Source: Anthonomus grandis grandis
Taxonomy: Eukaryota; Arthropoda; Insecta; Coleoptera; Curculionidae
Reading direction: 5' to 3'
DNA: 64,000 nt
Assembly (NCBI RefSeq): GCF_022605725.1
Contig: NC_065554.1
Span: 16,883,100 to 16,947,099 of the forward strand
Numbering within the stretch: position 1 is the stretch's first letter; the number at the start of each line of letters is the position of its first letter. Position numbers and translations under genes: made by a program. Shown here in pieces: positions 51,701 through 60,240 of the stretch. A model generated the notes under the pieces. The model searched no databases and had not been told where the DNA came from. It saw only the letters and a program-made list of their open reading frames with translations.

Positions 51701-52684
51701 GACTCTGTATATTAAAAAAAAACGCCAATACCAATTATTTCACAGTTACTAGAGCAGCATTTAGTACTCACTGATTTTTTTTTGGTTAATTTTTATTTTT
51801 GATATTTTACGATTTTGTGGTTTGTTTACAAAATAGTAAGATTTGGCGTTAAATGATAATGCCATATTTATCGAAAAAATAAATACTTAAATTTTGCTAC
51901 GTATTTTGACCTTGTGCAGACTGATCCATTGAGATCCAGTTGCTGCAATCTCTTTTATATTGTGTCCAGCGTGTGGATGGTTTGCTTCTTCTAAAAGCTT
52001 TGGATCTTCCTAGCCATATATAATCTTTTTCTATAATGTTTTTCATCCATTTACCATCTCACATTCTGGCCATGTGGCCTGCCCAGTTCCATTTCAGATA
52101 TAGAATAGTCTTAACGGCGTTTCCTTAAGACTATTCGAAACATGAGTACCAGACGCGGTTAAGACTAGTATCGACTTTTTACTAAACCATAGAATACTCT
52201 TGGATATTTTGTGCCTCATCAAGCAACGTAATCAAGCAACGTAATCAATTTTTAAAAAATACTAGTGATTAACAAACAGCATGGTATATTTTTTGTTAGT
52301 GACATTTCTTCACTTGCTTCATTTGAGCTTAGCAAAGCATTAAAGTAAACAAATTTAAGATATTTTGCGCTACTCAAGTGATAATATCAACTTTTTCGCT
52401 AGTAACTAGTGAAAAATTCAGTACACTCTAATTTCTCCTTTGAGACACTTCATGATGTTGCCATTACCGAAGTTAATAGTATATGAACGAAACATATATT
52501 TTTAAAAAATCAAGCGACAAAGTCAATTTTACGAAGTCACTAGTGTTTTTCATTATAGTGCACAATGTTTGATAATAATATATGAATAAAAACGATTATA
52601 CAAAACGGACTTACCATTATTATTCGCTAAAACACAGGAAAACCACCCCACTACAAGGAGCATCAATGTCGCTCCCGTCTTCAT
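27743..52684 (-). CDS. Giant secreted mucin-like protein with ten chitin-binding (peritrophin-A) domains
   Basis: Fifteen coding exons: 52615-52684, 39529-39661, 38234-38358, 37929-38183, 37591-37869, 36303-37394, 35819-35896, 32420-35764, 30910-32258, 30647-30845, 29029-30588, 28387-28557, 28204-28325, 27966-28129, 27743-27884. All junctions are GT/AG with matching phases; they sum to 9,084 nt, about 3,027 residues. A signal peptide (MKTGATLMLLVVGWF, cleavage near residue 20) opens the protein. Six-Cys ChtBD2 domains fall near residues 53-108, 157-220, 894-950, 1057-1113, 1495-1552, 1728-1785, 2075-2131, 2178-2236, 2845-2915 and 2935-2998. Most contain NCxKFYRCV and GTVWD. Between them lie NQSG/SSNN tracts, Gly-X-Pro collagen-like arrays and a Ser/Thr-rich mucin block (2243-2828). 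ChtBD2 binds chitin, so the protein is probably extracellular in cuticle, trachea or peritrophic matrix. The short basic C-terminus (SYRRRKDLPLPLIFSS) has no membrane anchor. The exact orthologue is unknown. Confidence 0.88.
29029..30588 (-). repeat. Ser/Thr-rich mucin exon with imperfect ~40-residue repeats
   Basis: Exon 11 of the mucin gene encodes about 520 residues, mostly Ser, Thr and Glu. Units resemble TSEYSTREPSSTTIFTEEAS followed by TMLSTQS, repeated roughly five times between 29480 and 30130. Such blocks are usual sites of dense O-glycosylation. There are no Cys residues. Confidence 0.85.
31490..32258 (-). repeat. 18-bp tandem repeat encoding (GTPGQP)n, collagen-like
   Basis: This is the first part of mucin exon 9. 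The encoded protein is an almost perfect alternation of the triplets GTP and GQP for about 250 residues, with Gly every third position and Pro in the third. Rare variants are GTSVQP, GNP, GIS and GSL. The unit GGAGTGCCTGGTTGTCCT and close variants are visible on the plus strand. All three minus-strand frames stay open because of the short unit. Confidence 0.9.
32690..33130 (-). repeat. Degenerate GXP repeat between chitin-binding domains 5 and 6
   Basis: In mucin exon 8 this encodes GQPG, GTPGQPG and GSPGQPG units with insertions, less regular than the neighbouring arrays. It is part of the same protein and separates two ChtBD2 domains. Confidence 0.8.
33320..34430 (-). repeat. GQP tandem array with GDTSGQP interruptions
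   Basis: In mucin exon 8, about 370 residues of Gly-Gln-Pro triplets are broken at intervals by GDTS, GNTS or GDNN. These shift the triplet register by one residue. Higher-order repeats are visible: blocks of several GQP, one GQS, then GDTS. The array separates ChtBD2 domains 4 and 5. Confidence 0.9.
35180..35764 (-). repeat. NQSGSSSNN / NNQQSSSS tandem repeats
   Basis: This is the start of mucin exon 8. Units such as NNQSGSSSNNQGSSS recur with small variants for about 190 residues before the third chitin-binding domain. The tract is polar, Cys-free and probably disordered. Confidence 0.85.
36303..37394 (-). repeat. Exon 6 of the mucin: (SNQSG)n repeats throughout
   Basis: The whole 1,092-nt exon encodes about 364 residues of SNQSGSS, SSNQSNNQSG and SNQSGSTS units, with no Met in the early part. 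It is flanked by a good acceptor (TTAAAATAG) and donor (CAG|GTAAGG). The phase agrees with exons 5 and 7. A higher-order repeat of about 120 bp is visible near 36830-37030. Confidence 0.85.
38500..41000. repeat. Degenerate interspersed/tandem repeat family flanking mucin exon 2
   Basis: Related segments built on AAGCCTCCATTTCT, then TATAGGAAA and CAGAAAAAGAT, recur near 38515, 38736, 39045, 39290, 40335, 40553, 40808 and 40905. Spacing is mostly 210-310 bp. They lie in introns 2 and 1 on either side of the 133-bp exon 2. They look like an old, strongly diverged tandem array; no coding sequence is seen in them. Confidence 0.5.
41556..43504 (+). mobile_element. pogo/Tigger-like DNA transposon with TA duplication
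   Basis: The ends are inverted repeats sharing AAATGGGGTGAATAGAAAC (left 41561-41579, right 43481-43500 inverted). They start CCATG on the left and CCGTA on the right, flanked by TA on each side (41554-41555 and 43505-43506). The element is 1,949 bp. Internal copies of the end motif lie near 41967-41984 (inverted) and 43318-43332. It contains a decayed transposase with the DDE domain missing. Confidence 0.8.
42012..43173 (+). pseudogene. pogo-type transposase lacking its DDE domain
   Basis: The reading starts MPRVYKPDPRGKTYKK at 42012, just after a splice-acceptor-like TTTGCAG. A psq-type helix-turn-helix follows, with a stop near residue 36. A Tc5/CENP-B type DNA-binding region runs from 42118 to 42480 (GGQTALTKQEEDILVHQL, then RDFVYSFLKRHKNELRSR). 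The DDE catalytic core normally expected next is absent. Instead there is an acidic linker and a C-terminal domain in another frame (42892-43173, with NKYFIGQVINI and FPEVPYVSTFHFS). The product would bind DNA at most, and stops prevent even that. This fits an internally deleted copy. Confidence 0.7.
44410..48760. other. First intron of the mucin gene, no recognised feature
   Basis: The stretch is about 4.3 kb and AT-rich with stops in all frames. I see no exon, repeat boundary or convincing transposon domain in it. Confidence 0.5.
48765..49575 (-). mobile_element. RTE-type retrotransposon, ORF2 C-terminal fragment
   Basis: The minus strand reads YLGTTLSETWDHSVEKFCI, then RRTFITMKTMLTNGDLSLEL. 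After a frameshift near 49210 come KIPWTKITNNEVLSRMCQPQ, LKYLGHVMRN, KYRLLQNIIQGKVKGKRGPR and RISWLANFQKW. The end is a Arg/Asn-rich stretch near 48770. This order is the region downstream of the RT in RTE-like elements common in insects. The upstream RT and endonuclease are missing (5' truncation). Confidence 0.8.
49576..51904. other. First intron of the mucin gene; possible trace of an LTR retrotransposon
   Basis: Most of this stretch shows nothing. Near 50955-50990 the plus strand reads NRKAVMDALSRYP. It resembles the end of the RNase H region in Ty3/gypsy polyproteins (consensus DALSR). No flanking domain or LTR is recognisable, so this is weak. The minus-strand frame at 50394-50762 is Phe/Leu-rich and not convincing as a gene. 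Confidence 0.25.
51905..52100 (-). mobile_element. Short RTE-type ORF2 C-terminal fragment
   Basis: The minus strand reads LKWNWAGHMARM near 52095, then GKWMKNIIEKDY and RSKPSTRWTQYKRD. This is the conserved tail of RTE or related ORF2 proteins. It lies about 500 bp from the mucin signal-peptide exon, inside intron 1. Confidence 0.65.
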
Positions 52685-52723
52685 TTTGCTTCGTACCACG
52701 TCCTTTCAACACATCGGAATCTT
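52685..52723 (-). other. 5' UTR part of the mucin signal-peptide exon
   Basis: A minus-strand acceptor (TTTGTTTGCAG) ends at 52724. So a further non-coding exon and the promoter lie to the right of it; I could not place them. Confidence 0.5.
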
Positions 52724-55700
52724 CTGCAAACAAAATAAATTGTTATTATAAAGCTACTTGCTAGTGTAAAGTAAAAAAATTACTACAAAAGCATCATCGT
52801 TAGAAATGCCGTCATTTTAAGTGCATCGAAAGAATACATTGCTTCTTTTTCAATTATATATTGTTTATTACATAAATTAGGGATAAACAGCCTTGAAGAT
52901 GAGGAACTGCATTTTCTTGTTCGAGGAAGTAAATATTGCTAAATGTTTTTTTTTAGTATATTTTATTACCAAGTAATAAGACATTAAAGAAATAAATGTA
53001 GCCCAGTGAACTTGATGTAAAATAAATTATTATAGTTTCTGGGACACATCCAAACAACATTTTTATCTGGGTCAATTTTATGCTGATCCCCAATTCTAAC
53101 GGTAATATCCGATTTAGATATGATAAAAATTTAAATTTAATGTGAGTTTTATGTAAATTTTGCTAAATAATTTTGTTGTACGTCGACTTTTTGTTATCTA
53201 GTAGATCTGTTGTGCGAATATTTTTGTGAACTTTATATTTAGACTATAACGGGGATTTTTTTTACATTTTAGAAATGCACGATGCCTGAAAGTTGAAACA
53301 ATTAAGACCAAAATAAATTTGTGATTGGAGCTATTAAATTAACCGAGTGACAAAATAAAAGCTGTTTTCTTAAAACTTATGTATATTCTGGCTTATACGT
53401 TTAATTAAACGCTTTTATAATTAATAAACTAAGTATTTAATAATAATTAAATTAACATTATGGGTAAAAGAGGCAACAGTTCTTTTTACCGATGCATTTT
53501 AACTTCAGATCAATCACAACTAAGGATCGGTGAAAAGAACTGTAAAATAAAAATATAATTAGATTTCGATGTTTAGCGTTTAATTTTTTTAACACTTTGA
53601 AAACTCTTAATTAAGGCCCAGTGAACATAAAGTCTGACTTTAGCAAGGTCCAGAGGCAAGTAAAAACTTTATAAATTATAATATTTCTACTAATCCTACA
53701 AACAACATTTTTTTAGTTAAATTAATTCAATTTAAGTCCAAAACCGTTAGGCATAACTTAAATGGATGCGATCTACCTTTTATTAAATATACATTTATAT
53801 CTATTTATTTAAAAAAAGATGGAATGGAGTAAACCTTAATAGGTAAGACTTAAAAATTTACTTTATAATATTGATAGTAGGTTTAAAAAAAACATCTGGA
53901 GAACATTTTATGAAGTTTTTGTTAAAAAATATCGATAAGTTGAAATTTAATAATAACACTTTTCTCTCTATGAAAGAAAATTTGATTAAGTATGTGAAAG
54001 GTAAAACAAAAAAAAAAGTGAACAGTGATTTGCCCTTGTGACACAATATAGTCGACAGTATGTCCATTTTTAGGTTATGAACACTAAAGAAAACACTATG
54101 GACAAACAAAATTATTATATGAAAGCATTCAATATCAGTATACTAAATAAACTGTACTTCAAGTACAGCACAGCAGTGCTGGGTTTACTTAGACTTTTTA
54201 ATAAGCTAAGTAGTTCGAAAATTAGAAAGCACTTTTTCTAAAAATCTGAAAAATCTCAACCTGTACATCTTAGGCAAATCTATGCTCATAAATTATTTTT
54301 AATTTATTATAATAATAAATAAAATCCCAGACTGACCCTATCAGATAAACAAGAATAATTCTGTACATCCATTAATCTGAAACAATACCGTATGTTCGCG
54401 TAAGGGAGCGGTCAGGTCTTCGCATATAATTGGTCCAGTTGTCGCTCAAAAATCCGCCTTTATTTAAATAAATTTTTAGCGAATAGCGGTTTGCGAATGT
54501 CAACAAATAGGGGTCAGGGACGGATTGTAGATGCAGTAATTTGATATGCGGAACAGGTATATTAGGTTAACTACCTGATTTGTAGGTGGATTTATTTAAA
54601 AGGGTTTTTCCGCTTATGATAATTTCATGTCGACGATATGGTCGCTAAGATTGAATTATTAAAACATCGACTACTCGGTTTATGTTTACTAGGTCTTCAT
54701 TAAGGTATCTAGTTAGAATGGTTTGTGAATATTCTAGGTAAATACTCCTTGTAAAAGACTATTCCAGATATCACCATGGACCAATTAAAGTTCAAGGAAT
54801 ATTTTTAGCCGAATATTTTGAACAGAATTTTACCTATGATCTTAGAATAACTTTTTATAATTTATAAATAGTTAAATATTTAAGTAATAATTTTTTAAAA
54901 TATAATCAAAATATTTGTGTAAAATATGATACTTTGCCCTTGTTGGTCAGCTAATATGACCAAAAGGAATAAAATGATTCAATCAATAAGTATGATCGAG
55001 TTAAAACTTTCTTATTATTATTTGAAATGAATATTAATTTTTTTCAATTGTCAACGCTTGTGAAAATTAGATATTCTAGAACATTATATTTTATATTTAA
55101 AATTTTGGAAAAGAATAATTTTTTTTTTGAAAGGATATTCCAGCATGGACCAAATAAAAATCTTCAAGGGATATTTTTACCGAATATTCTTAGAATAATA
55201 AATTTTAAATCTTGTTTCAAGAAAAAAAAATTTTCAGGAACATTCCGAACATAATCTCAATTATTATCCTAAGATAACTTTTCGCATTATTTTCCGTATA
55301 TGTATAAAAATTAACATAACACCAATACAAAAAAATTATTATAAATTCTTTTAAATGTTCTCTGGATATTAAAATAAACTATTGTCAGAATGTTATAGAG
55401 AAAATTAATGTTCGAATTACCGTCCCGAATATTCTACGAACTAAAACGTACTTGGGTCACATTTCTAATTCCTTTTAAATTTAAATTTTATAAAGTATAC
55501 AATATATTTCTGTCTGTAAATTCTTCTTTCGCTTCTTTATCTAATCTCTTTTTAGTAGTATAAGTTTCTTTTTTATCAAAATTATATCAATAATAAAAAG
55601 TGCCAAAAGTATGCCATTCAAATTATATTAAATATTTTTTTTGACAGAAGCTGCTATACATTAGCTAAACTATCATTAACACTCTCTATAAATAAAAATC

Positions 55701-56984
55701 GCTTTTCTTTAAATAAATCAAAATTAAAGATTATAATCTCCTTTAGAGGATATCACACTCATAAGCAATCAATGACCTAAAAACTGCATCGTTGAACTTG
55801 ACTTGTACTAAAAAACAACCTGGAAAAACCCAAGCAAATGCGTATGCGACCTAAAATGTGATAATGACCGCCGCATACAAAGTGCCCACAACATTCGTAC
55901 TTTTATTTATTTTTTTTAACCCGCCTTGCCGATATCTGAGATCTCTTGCCTCGTTAGAACGGTAACTGAACGCGGTATAATACGTCCCCAATTGTTTAAG
56001 AATTTAGTGCCTTAAATTGCTGTAATTAAGAGAAATCCCTTTAATTAAGGGTCGATTAAAATAAATGATCAATTTCACTCTCTGACACTTTAGCTGTTAA
56101 CATAAGACTTGACCTCGTGATATACATTAACGGTACCCCGAAAAAACCTGTCCCATTGATTTTTGCCAATCATGGCCATCAGTAATGGAAAACCTGAATC
56201 TGTTAATATAACTGTTACAATGCGAGGAATTTTTTTTATGCATTTCCTTGTTTGGATAGCGGATTTGGGTTGCAGCTCATTTGTGGTCTGGTATGAGGAC
56301 ATCAGATAATAATAAACTTTCTTTAAGGTTAAGGACAATGATCGTTATTTTGATTCGTTGTTTTCGAATATTAATAATTTATATTGATTTCACTCGCAAA
56401 ACAGTTTTTCAATTTGGAGATGTTTTAAAATATTAAATTATGTGTGATAATTAAAAATCTTACTTTGCAGTTTTTTCATTTGAACGTATCGTTAACATAC
56501 ATAATTTACAAAAAATATAGTAACTTATTACAATATAGCTTAACTTATTATTAAATTAGTCAATTATAATGATCAACTATAGCAGGAGATATCTCTGAAT
56601 TGGGAGAATGTTCTTAAAGCATAGTTACTAAAATAAGGTTTTTGATTAAAATTTGTCTTAATGGTTAATAAATCGACTATTAGGATAAAATGGGCTCAGT
56701 TAATAAAGCAATTTCTTACCACAAAGCTGCTTTATGAGTGCTGTTAAAAACGTAAATTAAAAATGATTAAACTTTAAAAAATTCAATTTTATTTTATTGT
56801 CCTTATTGACACAACATAATGCCACGAGAAAATAAATGAAATAGCAGGAGTATATAGGAAATATATTTTCTCTAACATATAAAATAAACAAGGACAAATG
56901 ACACAAATCAATGCATAGAGAAAAACTGTTTGAGAACAATATATTAGTAACCTCTTTGCAGATGATAGGTCTCATTTAAAAGTT
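52724..56984. other. Intergenic DNA, probable promoter side of the mucin gene
   Basis: No coding sequence is supported. Two related segments at about 54761-54850 and 55132-55210 share ATTCCAG, ATGGACCAA, GATATTTTTA and CCGAATATT. Short palindromic ATATTCTTAGAATA-like motifs occur near them and again around 63360-63450. Confidence 0.4.
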
Positions 56985-58400
56985 AATCTGAAAGATGACT
57001 TGTCTCGGCTGTCAATTGCAATAGAAGAGATTACTAAAGCAATTAAAAGCTCGAAAGATAAGAAAATGGATGGACTAGGTTTACTAGATAAGGAAAGTAT
57101 GAAGAAGCTATAAAGGCCTTTTAACCAAATTTACAATACAGGAAAATTCCCAAATAAATGTTACATCTCTTTTTATCCGCTCCTAAAAAAGCAAAACAAC
57201 GCAACAAGATATGAAAATCACAGCTTGGTGAGTGACACTCTTGAAAGTATGTTTGAAGGTCATTCGCTAAAGAATTTCGACAAAACACGTAAGGACTATT
57301 TGATCCTCGTAATTTGGATGTAGAAAAGTTCTCGGAAGAAGAGAGGCACTGGTCGCAACCCAAGTGTTGGTTCAGAACTGTTACGATCAGAGTAGTAGTG
57401 ATGTATTTCATTAATTATGAAAAAGCATTTAATAGAGTGCAACATTATAAACTCGTTCAAATACTGAGGCGACGTGCTATAGATCAAAAAAATATACGCT
57501 ATATTGAAACTTGTACCGAAACCACTCAGCTGCATTAAGATTTGACAATCAAGCTACAAAGGTACACAAAATTCTTAGATGCGTCCCCTCCCTTTGGTTT
57601 AGTATTTACTCTAAAAGCATCATCCGAGAAGCTCCAAGGACAACAATTAGGCATCAAAGTAAATGACACATGAATCAATAGTATGCAGATGAAACATTCC
57701 TGATAGAAGATTATATGAATGACCTCCAAAAGCTTCTGGACATAGTTGGAATACACGGACGACTTATGGCAATTAACCTCAACATAAAAAAGATAAAATT
57801 TCTAGTGATCACCAGCGATTTTGATAAGTTCCAGAATGCGAAATTCTTAAACAATAGTAAAGACGCTGGTTATGTGAAGACTGGTCTTTAGACGTAGAAA
57901 TTAAATTCCGGATAGACCAGATCCGCGAGCAGCTCACTCATGAGATTCAAAAACGGCTTTAGGAACTCTGAAATTTGACCTCAATCTAAGAATAAGATTT
58001 ATAAAATGTTACGTATGATGTGTATTGTTGTATGGAATAGAATGCTTAATATTGAAGGTTAGCACAATGAATAGGCTGGAAGCATTTGAAATATGGATCT
58101 ATCGAAGAATTTTGATAGTCCCATGGACAGCAAGAGAAATCAACGAGGAAATTTTGAGAATTGTAGAAAAAGAACGCCAATTTCTGGGCACGATAAAAGG
58201 CAAGAAAACAGTATACCTGCTATATGTGTTACGCAAGGAAAGATATCATTTGCTCCTACGATTTATACAGGGAAAAAGAGGTTTAGGCAGAAAGATGATG
58301 TGGCTCCGAAATATCAAACATTGGACAGGAAAAATGGTCAAAAGTGTAAACATCCAATAATAGCAGCGAGAAAAGAATCCTCATTGATATATCTTTAAAC
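56985..58400 (+). mobile_element. RTE-type retrotransposon remnant, RT plus C-terminal part
   Basis: The order on the plus strand is as follows. DDLSRLSIAIEEITKAIKSS and KMDGLGLLDKESM come before the RT (about 57000-57110). The RT palm piece reads VFINYEKAFNRVQHYKLVQI (near 57410). Degenerate sequence with a trace of the catalytic box follows near 57680 (NSMQMKHS, where YADD would be). The C-terminal block at 58025-58360 reads LLYGIECLILKVSTMNRLEA, FEIWIYRRIL and RKERYHLLLRFIQGKRG. Stops and frameshifts are frequent, so it is a pseudogene. Confidence 0.8.
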
Positions 58401-59193
58401 CCATGTTATGTTATTTTTCTTCATTGCTTTAAGATGCTGCTGTAGATTGAATAATAACTTATTATTCAATCGACGACGAAACGATGCTGCTGTATGCTGC
58501 ATAATGTAATCTGTGTACTGTATGATGCTGTTATTCAAAATAAAACTTGGAATTTACAAGATCACTTTAATAATCTTAGACAAATATAATATATTATAAT
58601 CCTATAAGATATAGTTTACATAGATTATCGCTTTATCATTTAAAAGCTGCATTAATATGAATACCTTAAAAGTAGAAATACTTAATTTTGTAATTCATAT
58701 TATCAATTTATTATAAAAGAAATATGGTTAATAAAATATTAAACTGGATCAAGTTGTGCAACCCGTTCAATAATTTTTAAATTTGTAACAGCAAAAAAAT
58801 AACTAAAAAAAACTTTTATATGATCTTCACATCTGTTGATTAACAGTAAACTTTAAATCATTTTTTGAGATACATATTATTGAAATTAGTAATTTATTTG
58901 AATTTTAAAATTTCACAGATATGTTAATAATGTGCTTTTTCTATTATGTACTATCTAATGCATTTCAGGGATAATAAAAAATATAGTCGTAAATAGCTTA
59001 GTTACGTCAACAAAATAGTATTAATAAAGACTAATACAAAAAAATGAAATCTTTCAAAGATTTTTAAAATATCAATAAAATAACGTATTTCTAGATTGAA
59101 ACTGGTCCTCCAAATTTTCTTTAAGAAATTTACTTTTTACAAAAACTACAAGTTTGGTCAAAGTCTCGAACTTATATTACGATTAATGATTAC

Positions 59194-59402
59194 TTGGTAA
59201 CACGTGTTCCACTCCTAAAGGTATCATCAGACCTGATCAACAGTTTCTAAAATTTACCTTCTTAAAGCCAGCAAACTTCCGTAAATTACTGTAAAAAGTA
59301 TAATGTATACGCCTTAAATTTGCTGCTTTTAAGAATGTAAATTTTAGAAACTGTTAAGCAGGTCTTTTGATGCCTTTAGGGGCAAAACACGTGTTATAAC
59401 AT
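59194..59402. repeat. Foldback element: ~85-bp inverted repeat arms
   Basis: The two arms (about 59194-59275 and 59318-59402) are inverted copies sharing ACACGTGTT, CCTAAAGG, ACAGTTTCTAAAATTTAC and TTCTTAAA. About 40 bp separates them. Each arm carries a GATG-like box, a short CCTTTAGG core and an AAC ending in ACACGTGTT. That layout is reminiscent of Penelope terminal sequence. No coding capacity. Confidence 0.75.
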
Positions 59403-59479
59403 TTATACTTTACTGGTTTTTTAACATATTTCTAAACCAAAAACTACCTGATTTCAAATCTTTGGTGTATACCTGGCTA

Positions 59480-60240
59480 GAGCTACCCTACCTAGATCGA
59501 ATAATTCTTCTCATTAACCTCACTGAAGTATTTTACGCCATTAAAAATTAAAAATTAATTTATTTGTCCTGATGGAATTCAGATATTCCATTCAGATTTT
59601 GGCAAAATCTCTCTCTGTTGAGAGTTGTAATGAGATTTCAATTAAGAAATAACATGACTAGACTTAGAAGGTCTAAGGTTACAAGCTGCTGGTAATCATA
59701 TTTAAGAAGTTGAGAGTATGAGACTGGGTCACCGATAGATTAACAACTTTTAGGAGAAAGAAACATGATTCATACTAATAATTTTATTCCCAGAGTATCC
59801 AAAGTTGTTTGATGTTCCGCAGAGATTTCATTGTGGTCCTTTACTATTATTATTTGTTTATGACATATGGAATTTGATACATATGCCATGTTAAAGCCCA
59901 TTAAAAAAACTTGATTTACTTAACATTTTTGTATGAAGATGCAGCTATAAACTTCGAAACCGATACATAATAAAATTTGGAAAGAATTTGTAAGCTTATA
60001 ACTATGTAAGTTATTTAATTAAAAGCTGGCTCACCAATATGCATATTTGGAAGGAAAATCATATACGTAATAATTAATTGTCACCTCCTAAAAGTAATTA
60101 TGACAAGACTATTAATATGCGGTAGTCAATTACCAGAGAAGCTTCGAAATTAATGACTTCTGCCAATACGTTTCATTAACATTTTTGCGTATCCAAAAAA
60201 CCTTTTAGCGGTTCGTCGGAGCTTAAGGCCGAACCAGTGT
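59480..60240 (+). mobile_element. Jockey-type LINE RT remnant, very degenerate
   Basis: Short collinear pieces in several frames: LTEVFYAIKN and CPDGIQI (before the RT core), then VTDRLTTFRRKK, then DVPQRFHCGPLLLLFVYDI (equivalent of the GVPQGS motif) near 59810. A decayed catalytic region follows near 59935. Order and spacing fit an ORF2, but each piece is short. Confidence 0.5.

Noticed and set aside
55027..55254. 75-codon plus-strand frame
   Set aside because: Overlaps one of the diverged direct repeats and is Phe/Lys/Asn-rich; no sign of a gene.
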